Shown here in pieces: positions 55,893 to 64,000 of a DNA stretch of 64,000 nucleotides (positions are counted from its first letter, which is position 1; each line of letters begins with the position of its first letter). Where the stretch lies: NCBI RefSeq assembly GCF_004795915.1, contig NZ_CP039253.1:1364001-1428000 (forward strand), in the 5' to 3' direction. The translations under genes and the position numbers were made by a program. This stretch comes from Rhodococcus sp. PAMC28707. GTDB taxonomy: Bacteria; Actinomycetota; Actinomycetes; Mycobacteriales; Mycobacteriaceae. The notes beneath the pieces were generated by a model, which saw only the letters and a program-made list of their open reading frames with translations, ran no database searches and had not been told where the DNA came from.

Positions 55893-56950
55893 AGCCCACT
55901 GACTTTCTTGCGGCGCACGAGAAAGATCAGTACCGGCGCTCCGACGAACGCGGTGACGATCCCGACCTGCAGTTCGCCAGGCCTGATGACCAGACGCCCG
56001 ACGATGTCGGAGAGCAGCAGCAGACACGGCGCCGCGCCAACGGTGTACAGCAGGATCCACCGCTGATCGGGTCCGACGAACCACCGCACCATATGCGGAA
56101 TCATCAAGCCGACGAAGCCGATCGGACCTGCGGCCGCCGTCGCAGCACCGGCCAGAAGAGTGACTGCAACGACACCGATCACCCGGGTGCTGTTCACTTT
56201 CGCACCCAGCGAAAGCGCGAGGTCGTCTCCCAGAGCAAGGGCATTGAGGGGTCGCGCGATGACGAGTGCGAGCACCGAACCGACGATGACGAACGGCAAG
56301 ATCGCCAACGAAATGTCCAGTCCACGGCCAGCCAGCGAACCAACACCCCACAAGCGCATCTTGTCGAACGCATCAGGATCGAGCAACAGCATGCCGGAGG
56401 TGATGCCCCCGAGCACCGCGGACAGCGCAATTCCGGACAGCGTGAGCCGGATCGGCGTCGCGCCTGCTCGTGACATGGACCCGAGTGCATACACCGCCAC
56501 CGTCGCGAGGATGGCGCCGAGAAACGCGAACCAGATGTAGGACCAGATGCCGGTGAATCCGAGCATGCCGACAGCGAGCGCGACGAAGAAGGCCGCGCCG
56601 GCGTTGACTCCGAGGATGCCGGGGTCCGCCAACGGGTTACGCGTCATAGCCTGAATGAGCGCGCCGCTGACACCGAGAGCGACGCCGACGATCAACCCCA
56701 GCACGGTCCGCGGTACGCGGATCTCGCGGATGATGACGTGATTGCTCGACTCGTCGAAATGGAACAGTGCATCCCAGACCTCGCTCGGCGGAATGTACTT
56801 GGTGCCGACCGCGATACTGAGCAAACAGATCGCGGCAAGAACGCCGAGCAGAACGAGTAGGCCGAGAGCGCGGCGCGAGTTCGTCTCGGCGAGCCCACCG
56901 GACTGTTCGAGCCTGTCGGCCTGATCGGTCTTCTTCGTTGCCGCAGGCAT
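55889..56950 (-). CDS. fepD: Iron-siderophore ABC transporter permease (FepD-like)
   Basis: Second FecCD-family permease, 353 residues, with RVPRTVLGLIVGVALGVSGALIQAMTRNPLADPGILGV, LALGDDLALSLGAKVNSTRV and the docking and C-terminal GFVGLMIPHMVRW segments. It starts 7 nt after the stop of the HIT gene and forms one transcript with it and fepGC. No iron box is seen directly upstream, so iron control may come through the HIT promoter or be absent. Confidence 0.94.
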   Translation of the reverse strand: MPAATKKTDQADRLEQSGGLAETNSRRALGLLVLLGVLAAICLLSIAVGTKYIPPSEVWDALFHFDESSNHVIIREIRVPRTVLGLIVGVALGVSGALIQAMTRNPLADPGILGVNAGAAFFVALAVGMLGFTGIWSYIWFAFLGAILATVAVYALGSMSRAGATPIRLTLSGIALSAVLGGITSGMLLLDPDAFDKMRLWGVGSLAGRGLDISLAILPFVIVGSVLALVIARPLNALALGDDLALSLGAKVNSTRVIGVVAVTLLAGAATAAAGPIGFVGLMIPHMVRWFVGPDQRWILLYTVGAAPCLLLLSDIVGRLVIRPGELQVGIVTAFVGAPVLIFLVRRKKVSGL

Positions 56951-56957
56951 GGATCAG

Positions 56958-57377
56958 TTACCCCAAAGCGTTCGCGATATGTGCAGCCTGGGTGTCGAGC
57001 TCGGCGCGTTCGGGGGAAGTCGGTCGGGCACGAAGACCGAATCCGTCACCCGAGGTACGCGGAATGACATGAAGATGGACATGGAAGATTTCCTGGCCGG
57101 CGATTTCCCCATCCGCAAGGAACAGGTTCACCCCCGCGCACCGGGGGTCGCTCGCCCGTAGCGCCGCCGCGATCTTCTGCCCGACGACGAACAGATGACC
57201 GCCGGTGTCCGGCTCCAACTCCGCCAACGAGCGAGCCTGCTTCTTCGGGACCACCAGAACGTGCCCACGCGTGACCGGCCGGATGTCCATGAACGCGATG
57301 ACCACGTCGTCCTCGTAGACGCGAGACGATTCCGCGTTCCCTGCAATGATTTCGGCAAAGATCGTATAGGGGTTCAC
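56958..57377 (-). CDS. HIT family hydrolase
   Basis: Histidine-triad nucleotide hydrolase/transferase of 139 residues, with the triad HVHLHVIPR and the conserved DIRPVTRGHVLVVPKKQ. It probably cleaves nucleoside phosphoramidates or related adenylates. GTG 57377 lies 8 nt after TAGACT, close to a leaderless start. First in the HIT-fepDGC group; why it is joined to iron uptake is unclear. Confidence 0.9.
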   Translation of the reverse strand: MNPYTIFAEIIAGNAESSRVYEDDVVIAFMDIRPVTRGHVLVVPKKQARSLAELEPDTGGHLFVVGQKIAAALRASDPRCAGVNLFLADGEIAGQEIFHVHLHVIPRTSGDGFGLRARPTSPERAELDTQAAHIANALG

Positions 57378-57417
57378 AAAGAGACAGTCTAGAACTGCAC
57401 CAGAACGGTGCTGCGAC

Positions 57418-57423
57418 TAAAGT
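57418..57423 (+). promoter_or_regulatory. -10 element of the HAD phosphatase gene
   Basis: TAAAGT followed by 6 nt and ATG 57430; leaderless spacing. Confidence 0.5.
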
Positions 57424-57429
57424 CTGACC

Positions 57430-58233
57430 ATGAGTATCCTGGGCGGCGTTCTGTTCGACATCGACGGGGTACTCGTCACCTCGTGGAAGCCGATCCCGGG
57501 TGCCCACGAGACCCTCGACTATCTCGACCGCAAGGACATCGCCCGCGCCTTCCTGACGAACACCACCTCGAAAACTCGCGCACAGATCGCGGAGTCGTTG
57601 GCGGGAGTCGGCCTGCCGGTCCATGCGGACGACATCGTCACGGCCGCTAGCCTCACCGCCGACCACCTGCGCGAAACCTACCCGGGCGCTTCCGTCGTGA
57701 TCGTCAACAGCGGCGACATCTCGGGCGACATGCCTGGAATCGAGTTCGTCGACGAGTCGTCGACACTCGTTCCCGACGTCGTCGTCGTCGGCGGAGCCGG
57801 TCCCGAGTTCACCCATGAGCGCCTGAGCCGGGTCTACGACTGGCTGTGCCGCGGCATCCCCGTCGTCGCAATGCACCGAAGTCTCATGTGGACCACCGGA
57901 TCCGGACTCCGCATCGACACCGGAATGTATCTCGCCGGCATGGAAAAGGCATCCGGCCACAGTGCACAGGCCATCGGAAAGCCTGCGCCACTTGGCTTTC
58001 AGACCGCTGCAGAAAGAATGGGCGTCGACCCGGTCGACGTCGTCATGGTCGGTGACGACATCGACAACGACGTACTCGCAGCCCAGGTGGTCGGCATGAC
58101 CGGTGTCCTGGTCCGCACCGGAAAGTTCTGCCAGGACACCCTCGACCGCCGAGCCAAGAACGAATTCGGCATGCAGCCGAATCACATCATCGGTTCGGTG
58201 GCCGATCTGCCGGAGCTACTAGAGAATCGGTGA
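57430..58233 (+). CDS. HAD-IIA family phosphatase (NagD/LHPP-like)
   Basis: Haloacid dehalogenase-type phosphatase of subfamily IIA (267 residues). Motif I is FDIDGVLV, motif II FLTNTTSKT, motif III near IGKPAP, motif IV VGDDIDNDV. Closest in pattern to mammalian LHPP and bacterial NagD, so a small phosphate ester is the likely substrate. It reads away from the HIT-fep group and converges with purB, overlapping it by 15 nt. Confidence 0.88.
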   Translation: MSILGGVLFDIDGVLVTSWKPIPGAHETLDYLDRKDIARAFLTNTTSKTRAQIAESLAGVGLPVHADDIVTAASLTADHLRETYPGASVVIVNSGDISGDMPGIEFVDESSTLVPDVVVVGGAGPEFTHERLSRVYDWLCRGIPVVAMHRSLMWTTGSGLRIDTGMYLAGMEKASGHSAQAIGKPAPLGFQTAAERMGVDPVDVVMVGDDIDNDVLAAQVVGMTGVLVRTGKFCQDTLDRRAKNEFGMQPNHIIGSVADLPELLENR

Positions 58234-59637
58234 CGGAGAGTACTTCGCAGCTTCCGGGAACTGCGCGATCAGCGTCTCGACGTCCGAGACGACGGCCGCG
58301 ACCTGCGATTCCGCCGAGCCGATGAACGCCGACTTGTCGGCAAGTGCGGCGTCGAGTGCAGCACGATCGAGCGGGATGCGGTCGTCGGCGGCGAGGCGAT
58401 CCAGCAGATCCGGATCCTGCCCCTGCTCCCGCATCGCGAGTGCGACGGCAACAGCGTGTTCCTTGATGGCCTCATGTGCCGTCTCACGACCGACCCCGGC
58501 ACGAACGGAAGCCATGAGCACCTTCGTCGTCGCGAGGAACGGGAGGTAGCGCGTGAGTTCCTTGGCGATGACGGCCGGGTACGCACCGAACTCGTCGAGC
58601 ACCGTCAAGAAGGTCTCGATCATGCCGTCGATCGCGAAGAACGCATCCGGTAGCGCGACGCGGCGGACGACCGAGCAGAAGACGTCGCCCTCGTTCCACT
58701 GAGCGCCTGCGAGTTCGGCTGCCATCGATCCGTAACCGCGCAACACCACCTGCAGACCGTTGACTCGCTCACACGAACGCGTGTTCATCTTGTGGGGCAT
58801 CGCCGAAGATCCGACCTGACCGGGCTGGAAGCCCTCGGTCACCAGCTCGTGGCCTGCCATCAGCCGAACCGTATGCGCAAACGAGGAAGGTGCGGCCCCG
58901 ATCTGAACGAGCGCGGACACGACGTCGTGGTCGAGCGAGCGAGGGTAGACCTGACCGACGCTGGTGAGCACGTGCCGGAACCCGAGGTGGTCGGCGACGA
59001 TTCGCTCGAGAGCGGTCAACTTCGAGGCGTCTCCCCCGAACAGGTCGAGCATGTCCTGCGAGGTACCCATCGGGCCCTTGATCCCGCGAAGGGGGTATCG
59101 AGCGATCAGCTCCTGCATTCGCGCGAGGCCGATCAACAGTTCGTCCGCCGCCGACGCGAAGCGCTTACCGAGGGTCGTAGCCTGTGCGGCGACGTTGTGA
59201 CTGCGCCCCGTCATCACGAGGGAGGAGTATTCCGCGGCGCGTTCGGCGAGCCGCGCAGCTACGGCCACGCCGTGACTGTGGACATGTTCCATCGAGCGAA
59301 GAATCTGCAACTGCTCGACGTTCTCGGTCAGGTCACGGGAAGTCAAGCCCTTGTGGATGTGCTCGTGGCCCGCGAGTGCGTTGAACTCTTCGATACGGGC
59401 CTTGACGTCGTGGCGGGTGACACGCTCACGCGCCGCGATCGACGCGAGGTCGACGGTGCCGATCACGTTCTCGTAGTCGTTGATCGCAGCTGTGGGCACA
59501 TCGATACCGAGGGTGGCCTGCGCTTTGAGAACGGCCAACCACAGCTGGCGCTCGAGGACGATCTTGTGCTCCGGAGACCACAGGTTCACCAGTTCTTTGC
59601 TCGCATAACGGGTGGCCAGGACATTCGGGATAGTCAC
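58219..59637 (-). CDS. purB: Adenylosuccinate lyase PurB
   Basis: Fumarase-superfamily lyase acting twice in purine synthesis (on SAICAR and adenylosuccinate). 472 residues with TSRDLTENVEQ, MTGRSHNVAAQATT (catalytic His region) and the signature loop GSSAMPHKMNTRSCERV. GTG 59637 (VTIPNVLATRYAS) is chosen: it fits homologues and lies 8 nt after a TAAACT -10. Repeat array C begins 4 nt upstream of that -10 element. Confidence 0.95.
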   Translation of the reverse strand: MTIPNVLATRYASKELVNLWSPEHKIVLERQLWLAVLKAQATLGIDVPTAAINDYENVIGTVDLASIAARERVTRHDVKARIEEFNALAGHEHIHKGLTSRDLTENVEQLQILRSMEHVHSHGVAVAARLAERAAEYSSLVMTGRSHNVAAQATTLGKRFASAADELLIGLARMQELIARYPLRGIKGPMGTSQDMLDLFGGDASKLTALERIVADHLGFRHVLTSVGQVYPRSLDHDVVSALVQIGAAPSSFAHTVRLMAGHELVTEGFQPGQVGSSAMPHKMNTRSCERVNGLQVVLRGYGSMAAELAGAQWNEGDVFCSVVRRVALPDAFFAIDGMIETFLTVLDEFGAYPAVIAKELTRYLPFLATTKVLMASVRAGVGRETAHEAIKEHAVAVALAMREQGQDPDLLDRLAADDRIPLDRAALDAALADKSAFIGSAESQVAAVVSDVETLIAQFPEAAKYSPSPIL

Positions 59638-59645
59638 GAGAGGCA

Positions 59646-59651
59646 AGTTTA
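59646..59651 (-). promoter_or_regulatory. -10 element of purB
   Basis: TAAACT on the minus strand, 8 nt before GTG 59637. Everything further upstream for 220 nt is repeat array C, so the -35 region lies in a repeat unit. Confidence 0.5.
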
Positions 59652-59655
59652 CGCA

Positions 59656-59878
59656 GGAGTGGAGCCTGCGGAACGACCAGGTGGTGCAGGAGTGGAGCCT
59701 GCGGAACGACCAGGTGGTGCAGGAGTGGAGCCTGCGGAACGACCAGGTGGTGCAGGAGTGGAGCCTGCGGAACGACCAGGTGGTGCAGGAGTGGAGCCTG
59801 CGGAACGACCAGGTGGTGCAGGAGTGGAGCCTGCGGAACGACCAGGTGGTGCAGGAGTGGAGCCTGCGGAACGACCAG
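59656..59878 (-). repeat. Tandem repeat array C: six full 33-nt units plus a partial one
   Basis: Units begin at 59656, 59689, 59722, 59755, 59788 and 59821, with a 25-nt partial at 59854-59878. All are identical: on the plus strand GGAGTGGAGCCTGCGGAACG plus ACC and a 10-nt tail AGGTGGTGCA. The 23-nt core equals that of array B. All six reading frames are free of stops. The array fills the space between the tetR stop and the purB promoter. Confidence 0.97.
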
Positions 59879-59892
59879 AAGAGACGGTGTGT

Positions 59893-60528
59893 TCATTGTG
59901 CAGGGGCCACGACGTCGATGACTCTGAGCAACATGCTCCGTGCCATCGTTCGGGGTTCCGGGTCGACCTCGCCGAGAGCACCGACTACGACGCCGTCGAC
60001 GACGGCCACGAGCCGTCGTAGTTGCAGTTCGTCTACGGTGCGTCCTGAGCGTCGCAGGACGTCGGTGAGCAGGTCGTCGGTCTGTGCGCGTAGCCGCAGC
60101 TGCACTTCCCGCAGTTCGGGATGTCGCGCCGAGGCGATGAATCGTTCGTAGCGGGCGATGAGCCGTTCGCGTCCTTCGATCGAGTCGTCTTCCGGACCGA
60201 TGAGCAGGTCCACGATCAGTTCGACTGTCGACTCGACGTCTTGATCGAGATTTCCGAGTTCGTCGATCCGTCCCCTCATGACTTCGAGTTCGCGGTTGCC
60301 CAGTATTTCCACCGCGCACGCGATGAGGTCGGCGAGCGAGTGGAAGTAGTACGTCGTCGATGCGAGCGGAAGATCGGCGCGGGTTGCGACCGAGCGGTGG
60401 CGAACTGCGTCGAATCCGCCCTCGACCAGGAGCTCGGCGGCGGCAGAAGCCAATGCGTGTCGTCGACGCTCCCCTTTCGGGGTTGCGCCCGACACCTTGA
60501 TTGTTGGCCCTGCAGGTGCTTCTGGCAT
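59893..60528 (-). CDS. TetR-family transcriptional regulator
   Basis: A 211-residue TetR-type repressor with its helix-turn-helix at about 20-65 (RRHALASAAAELLVEGGFDAVRHRSVATRADLPLASTTYYF). It is divergent from the threonine aldolase gene 77 nt away, and may control it; no firm operator is seen. Its 3' end abuts repeat array C. Confidence 0.88.
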   Translation of the reverse strand: MPEAPAGPTIKVSGATPKGERRRHALASAAAELLVEGGFDAVRHRSVATRADLPLASTTYYFHSLADLIACAVEILGNRELEVMRGRIDELGNLDQDVESTVELIVDLLIGPEDDSIEGRERLIARYERFIASARHPELREVQLRLRAQTDDLLTDVLRRSGRTVDELQLRRLVAVVDGVVVGALGEVDPEPRTMARSMLLRVIDVVAPAQ

Positions 60529-60605
60529 TTGAAAGCCATCGTGCCAGGCCCACCCTTCTCCGCTGGGGCAAACGGGCCATTCGATCGTGTGGAATCGTGA
60601 ACTTC

Positions 60606-61625
60606 ATGCAACACAGAACTATCGACCTCCGCTCCGATACGGTGACTCGCCCGGATGCAGCCATGCGGGCTGCGATGGCCGACGCCGAGGTCGGTGACGA
60701 TGTCCTCGACCACGACCCGACGATGGCGCGACTGGAAGAACGCGTCGCGTCGATGCTCGGATACGAGGCTGCACTGTGGGTCCCGAGCGGTTCGATGGGC
60801 AACATCATCGCGCTGATGCTGCACTTGCGACGTGGTGATGCGTTTCTGGCGCCGGAGCATTCTCATGTTCTCGGGTCCGAGTTGGGGACGGCAGCGTGGT
60901 TGGCGCAGGGAATGCCGTCGGCGCTGCCACACGATGGCGGGCCCGGTCGTCCTACGCCTGCGACCGTGACGGCGTCGGCAGGCGGACCTGGACCGTACTT
61001 CACTCTGAACACCACGCTGTTGTGCCTGGAGAACTCGCATAACTTTGCCGGCGGTGCAGTGTTCGGACCCGAGGAATGGAACGCGCTGCTGGCCGCAGCT
61101 CGCAACGCGGGCCTGCTCGTGCACCTCGACGGGGCGCGTGTGTGGAATGCGGCCGTCGCGCAGGGTGTGCAGCCACGCGAACTGACCGTCGGCGCCGATT
61201 CTGTCCAGGTATGCCTCAGTAAGGGCCTCGGCGCGCCTGTCGGGTCGATGCTCGTATCCGATTCGGCCCGCATCACCGAGGCTCGACGCGTCCGCAAGAT
61301 GCTCGGCGGCGGCGTTCGTCAAGGCGGAATACTTGCAGCGGCGGGGCTGGTGGCGCTGGACAACCTCGCCTCGCTTGCCGCCGACCACGACAACGCTCGA
61401 CTGCTGGCCGAGGGGCTACGCGAGCGGGGCTGGGATGTGATGGAACCGGATACGAACATCGTGCTCGCGACGTCGGCCGACCCCGTCGGAACCGTCTCCG
61501 AGCTTGCCGAGAAGGGCATCGGCGCCGTCACTGTTGCGGGCAAAGTCCGATTCGTGACGCATCGCGACGTGTCCGAGGCCGATATTCGCGACGCCCTCTC
61601 ACGTCTATCGACCCTGCGCGCGTAG
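60606..61625 (+). CDS. ltaE: Low-specificity L-threonine aldolase
   Basis: PLP enzyme splitting threonine or allo-threonine to glycine and acetaldehyde (339 residues, fold type I). RSDTVTRPDAAMRAAMADAEVGDDV is the typical beginning; the PLP-binding lysine lies in CLSKGLGAPVGS, and HLDGARVWNA contains the Asp that holds the ring nitrogen. ATG 60606 is chosen; the frame is open upstream, antisense to tetR. Its end overlaps the convergent aminotransferase by 21 nt. Confidence 0.93.
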   Translation: MQHRTIDLRSDTVTRPDAAMRAAMADAEVGDDVLDHDPTMARLEERVASMLGYEAALWVPSGSMGNIIALMLHLRRGDAFLAPEHSHVLGSELGTAAWLAQGMPSALPHDGGPGRPTPATVTASAGGPGPYFTLNTTLLCLENSHNFAGGAVFGPEEWNALLAAARNAGLLVHLDGARVWNAAVAQGVQPRELTVGADSVQVCLSKGLGAPVGSMLVSDSARITEARRVRKMLGGGVRQGGILAAAGLVALDNLASLAADHDNARLLAEGLRERGWDVMEPDTNIVLATSADPVGTVSELAEKGIGAVTVAGKVRFVTHRDVSEADIRDALSRLSTLRA

Positions 61626-62771
61626 GACCGGTGCCAGGCGCACCAATGCCTCCTGCACGTGCTCGGTCGTACCTGCGAACGAGAATCGAACGGTGTGGTG
61701 TCCTGCCTCGGTATCGAAGTCGACGCCGGGGGCAAGTGCCACACCCGTCGTCGCGAGCACGTTCTCGCACCATGCCCGTGAGTCCTGGGTCAGGTGCTCG
61801 ATGTCGGCGTACGCGTAGAACGCCCCGTCCGCAGGGGCGAGATCGGTGATCCCGCCGGCAGCCAAACCGTCGAGCAGGATCCTGCGGTTGACGGCGTAGC
61901 GGTGCACGTGAGCGTCGAGTTCGGTGCGTGACTCCTCGGTGAACGCGGCAATGGCCGCTACCTGTGAGATCGCGGGCGGGCAGACGGTCATGTTCGATGC
62001 CAGTCGCTCCACCGCCCGGTGCAGGGTCCGCGGCAGTAGCATCCAGCCGAGCCGCCAGCCCGTCATCGAGAAGTATTTGGACACCGAACCGATCACTACC
62101 GATTCCTTCGACGTCTCCCACGCGCTCGACGTTCGAGCATCACCGTAGGAGATGCCGTGATAGATCTCGTCGGAGATCAGCAACGTTCCGTGCTGCTCAC
62201 ACCAGCGTGCGATCGCGGCGAGTTCGTCGGCGTCGATGATGGTGCCCGTCGGGTTGGCGGGACTGGCGATGATCAACCCTTTGGGCGGTTCCGGCAGAGC
62301 GTCGAGCATGGCGACCGTCGGCTGAAATCTGGACTCGATCCCGCAGTCCAATTCCACGACGCGACATCCGAGCGCAGCGAGAGTATTTCGGTAGGCCGGG
62401 TACCCGGGCCGAGCCATGACCACGGTGTCGCCGACGTCGAAGGCCGCCAGAAACAGCAGCGTGAATGCCCCCGAAGAGCCGGTCGTGACCACGACCTCGT
62501 CGGCATGGACCGCGATGCCTGCCTCGTGCGCGTGATGCCGGGCGATTGCTTCGCGGAGCGGCAGGATGCCGAGTGTCTCGGTGTACCCCAGTACATGCGC
62601 GTCGAGGGCCTCCCGTGCCGCCCGAAGTACCGGAGCAGGCGCCGACGTCGACGGTTGTCCGGCGGCCAGGGAAAGTACGTCGCCGTGCGTGCGCGCTCGT
62701 AGGGCGGCGGCTTTGAATACGTCCATCACGTGGAACGGCTCGATCTTGGATCTGTTCGACTCTGTGCGCAC
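61605..62771 (-). CDS. Class I/II PLP-dependent aminotransferase
   Basis: Fold-type I aminotransferase of 388 residues. SLAAGQPS, SPANPTGTIIDADEL, SDEIYHGISY and the PLP lysine in GSVSKYFSMTGWRLGW, plus a late RFSFAG with the carboxylate-binding Arg, all fit the aspartate-aminotransferase group I-gamma. The amino acid used cannot be read from sequence. GTG 62771 lies 6 nt after TAGCCT, a leaderless start. Confidence 0.88.
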   Translation of the reverse strand: MRTESNRSKIEPFHVMDVFKAAALRARTHGDVLSLAAGQPSTSAPAPVLRAAREALDAHVLGYTETLGILPLREAIARHHAHEAGIAVHADEVVVTTGSSGAFTLLFLAAFDVGDTVVMARPGYPAYRNTLAALGCRVVELDCGIESRFQPTVAMLDALPEPPKGLIIASPANPTGTIIDADELAAIARWCEQHGTLLISDEIYHGISYGDARTSSAWETSKESVVIGSVSKYFSMTGWRLGWMLLPRTLHRAVERLASNMTVCPPAISQVAAIAAFTEESRTELDAHVHRYAVNRRILLDGLAAGGITDLAPADGAFYAYADIEHLTQDSRAWCENVLATTGVALAPGVDFDTEAGHHTVRFSFAGTTEHVQEALVRLAPVLRAQGR

Positions 62772-62820
62772 ACCTCGAGGCTAGCCCGCAGTGAAAAACA
62801 CCCAGTGAAAGACTGTACGA

Positions 62821-63651
62821 ATGCCGGAATCGACGACCTGCCCTACCGTGACCGACGTAGCGAATGCCCTCGATGCACTCCGCTCGTCGACTCCGCTGGT
62901 GCAATCACTGACCAACGTGGTGTCCGCCAACTTCGTCACCAATGTTCTGCTCGCCGCCGGGGCCAGCAACGCGCACATCGACAATGTCCACGAGGCCGCC
63001 GGATTCGCCTCGATCGCTTCCGGAGTTCTCGTCAACCTGGGCACCCCCGACGATGGAACCGCTGCCGCCTTCACGCTGGCAGCGGAGGCTGCTCGTGCGG
63101 CAGGCACGCCGTGGGTTCTGGATCCGGTGGGCGTCGGCGGACTACCGTGGCGAACCGAACTCGCCGCCGGGCTCTTGACGCTCGAACCCACGGCAATTCG
63201 CGGGAACGCCTCGGAGATCATCGCGCTCGCGGGGCTCGGCAACTTCGCGCGCGGAGTCGACAGTGCTTCCGATTCCCAGGCCGCGGTTCCAGCAGCAGTG
63301 GCACTGCTCGAGTTCGCGCAGGTGGTGTCGGCGTCCGGTCCGGTCGACTACATCGTCGGACGAAGCGAAGCCGGGCCCGTGGGCGTGAAAGTCGGTGGAG
63401 GTAGCCCACTTCTGACCAAGGTCACCGCTACTGGATGTTCGCTCGCGGCGCTCGTGGCCGCGTACCTCAGCGTGTCACCGACACCGCTGATCGGCATCAC
63501 GTCGGCACACGCACACGTGGCGGTCGCATCGGAACGTGCAGCCGCAAAATCAAGCGGCCCAGGAACTTTCGCCGTCGCATATCTCGATGCGCTGGCTTCG
63601 GTGACCCCGGAAGACCTGCGTTCGGCGCTCATCGAACCGTTTACGATCTAG
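62821..63651 (+). CDS. thiM: Hydroxyethylthiazole kinase ThiM
   Basis: Kinase that phosphorylates 4-methyl-5-hydroxyethylthiazole in thiamine salvage. 276 residues with PLVQSLTNVVSANFVTNVLLAAGASN at the start, WVLDPVGVGG, the RGNASEI segment and the anion-hole and catalytic TKVTATGC motif. It stands alone; no ThiE, ThiD or TPP riboswitch is seen beside it (only 49 nt separate it from the divergent aminotransferase). Confidence 0.92.
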   Translation: MPESTTCPTVTDVANALDALRSSTPLVQSLTNVVSANFVTNVLLAAGASNAHIDNVHEAAGFASIASGVLVNLGTPDDGTAAAFTLAAEAARAAGTPWVLDPVGVGGLPWRTELAAGLLTLEPTAIRGNASEIIALAGLGNFARGVDSASDSQAAVPAAVALLEFAQVVSASGPVDYIVGRSEAGPVGVKVGGGSPLLTKVTATGCSLAALVAAYLSVSPTPLIGITSAHAHVAVASERAAAKSSGPGTFAVAYLDALASVTPEDLRSALIEPFTI

Positions 63652-63653
63652 CC

Positions 63654-63682
63654 CTATCCACAGGCACGGCACTTATCCACAG
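63654..63682 (+). promoter_or_regulatory. Two TATCCACAG motifs (DnaA-box-like)
   Basis: CTATCCACAG (63654-63663) and TTATCCACAG (63673-63682) stand 19 nt apart in the gap between thiM and the next gene. The second contains a consensus DnaA box TTATCCACA. An isolated pair without dnaA or dnaN nearby is more likely a regulatory site or a family-linked motif than an origin. Confidence 0.4.
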
Positions 63683-63733
63683 ATCTCGTTTCGAACCCCC
63701 GACAGTGTCTGAAACAGTGCACCGTTCTTTGGC

Positions 63734-64000
63734 ATGGGGGTGTACACACGCATGCAGCTCGAAGAATCAGGTATCGGTCGATCCGGTATCACCCGACGGA
63801 TGCGCAGCGGCAGCCTGATCCGGTTGCTGCCGGGTGTCTATTCGGACCCGGAACCTTCGTACTACGAATTATGTGTGGCGGCGAGGCTGTGGCGCGAAGA
63901 TGCAGTGTTGAGCCACCTCAGCGCCGCGTGGTTGTGGGATCTACTCGACACCGAGCCCACCGTCGTTCATGTGACCCTGCCCAGGAACTCGCGGACCACG
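63734..64000 (+). CDS. AbiEi/DUF559-like protein, N-terminal part (cut by window end)
   Basis: An open frame with no stop runs off the window end (89 codons visible). The N-terminus reads as a small winged helix (SGITRRMRSGSLIRLLPGVYSDPEPSYYELCVAARLW) followed by VLSHLSAAWLWDL and VVHVTLPRNSRTT, the pattern of the AbiEi-type antitoxin domain found ahead of DUF559 nuclease-like domains in actinobacteria. ATG 63734, GTG 63740 and ATG 63752 are all possible starts; no Shine-Dalgarno decides. What follows is outside the window. Confidence 0.7.
   Translation, partial: MGVYTRMQLEESGIGRSGITRRMRSGSLIRLLPGVYSDPEPSYYELCVAARLWREDAVLSHLSAAWLWDLLDTEPTVVHVTLPRNSRTT

Noticed and set aside
59656..59878. CRISPR array
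   Set aside because: The 33-nt units are identical including the tails, so there are no unique spacers; no cas genes are near, and array B with the same core is coding.
62772..62820. TPP riboswitch before thiM
   Set aside because: Only 49 nt separate thiM from the divergent gene, and no conserved CTGAGA or related core is present.
63673..63682. Origin of replication (DnaA box)
   Set aside because: Only two boxes, no AT-rich unwinding region and no dnaA, dnaN or rpmH nearby.

Overview
The window is a chromosomal segment of a high-GC, mycolic-acid-type actinomycete, most likely Rhodococcus or a close relative (inference). The support is content and order: mycothiol acetyltransferase MshD, an acyl-ACP desaturase of the DesA1 type, LmeA, an LCP ligase, a GlnR-type regulator and a gene order close to what I remember of the Rv0776c-Rv0824c region of Mycobacterium tuberculosis (desA1-dusB-LCP-phoY2 ... 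glnR-mshD-lmeA-thiX-cysA2-sseC ... pabC-ygfZ-DUF3073-purM-purF ... purL ... purQ-purS ... emrB ... ptrB-purC ... purB). No phage, transposase, integrase or CRISPR array is visible. Coding density is very high, and many genes appear to start from leaderless transcripts, with a TANNNT -10 element 6-8 nt before an ATG or GTG.

Layout. 1-6.7 kb: lipase, tRNA-Lys, desA1, dusB, a large LCP protein and phoU. 6.7-12.5 kb (minus strand): glnR-mshD, then the phosphate uptake operon pstSCAB, which converges on phoU over a strong two-way terminator. Matching 11-nt direct-repeat PHO boxes lie upstream of both phoU and pstS. 12.6-15.9 kb: lmeA-thiX, then a sulfur operon (DUF4395 membrane protein, rhodanese, SseC) preceded by a leaderless micro-ORF ending in a cysteine cluster, a cysteine-sensing attenuator leader. 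15.9-18.6 kb: a cutinase-family esterase, a 32-residue membrane peptide and a nitrobindin-like protein. 18.6-24.5 kb: cytochrome bd oxidase, cydABDC. 24.6-27.2 kb: divergent pabC and ygfZ separated by a tandem-repeat array, then DUF3073.

27.3-37.8 kb is one long purine operon on the minus strand (purS-purQ-aminopeptidase-purL-membrane hydrolase-CPBP protease-SCP-like-purF-purM). 37.9-40.6 kb holds small single genes. 40.7-44.5 kb is a C4-dicarboxylate module: transporter dctA and a divergent two-component system with a CRP-like palindrome between them. 44.5-49.7 kb: ptrB, purC, a drug exporter and a FetB-like permease. 49.7-57 kb is an iron-siderophore uptake region: two siderophore reductases (one fused to a methyltransferase-like domain), a binding lipoprotein, fepDGC and a broken 3' remnant of an entA/dhbA-type dehydrogenase, with two DtxR/IdeR-type iron boxes. 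57.4-64 kb: HAD phosphatase, purB, a TetR regulator, threonine aldolase, an aminotransferase, thiM and the start of an AbiEi/DUF559-like gene cut by the window end.

The most unusual signal is a dispersed family of short tandem repeats with a 23-nt core. It occurs as 4 copies between pabC and ygfZ, 3 copies inserted in frame inside the M18 aminopeptidase gene, and 7 copies directly upstream of the purB promoter. Unit lengths are 30 or 33 nt, and the core has no stop codon in any of the six frames.
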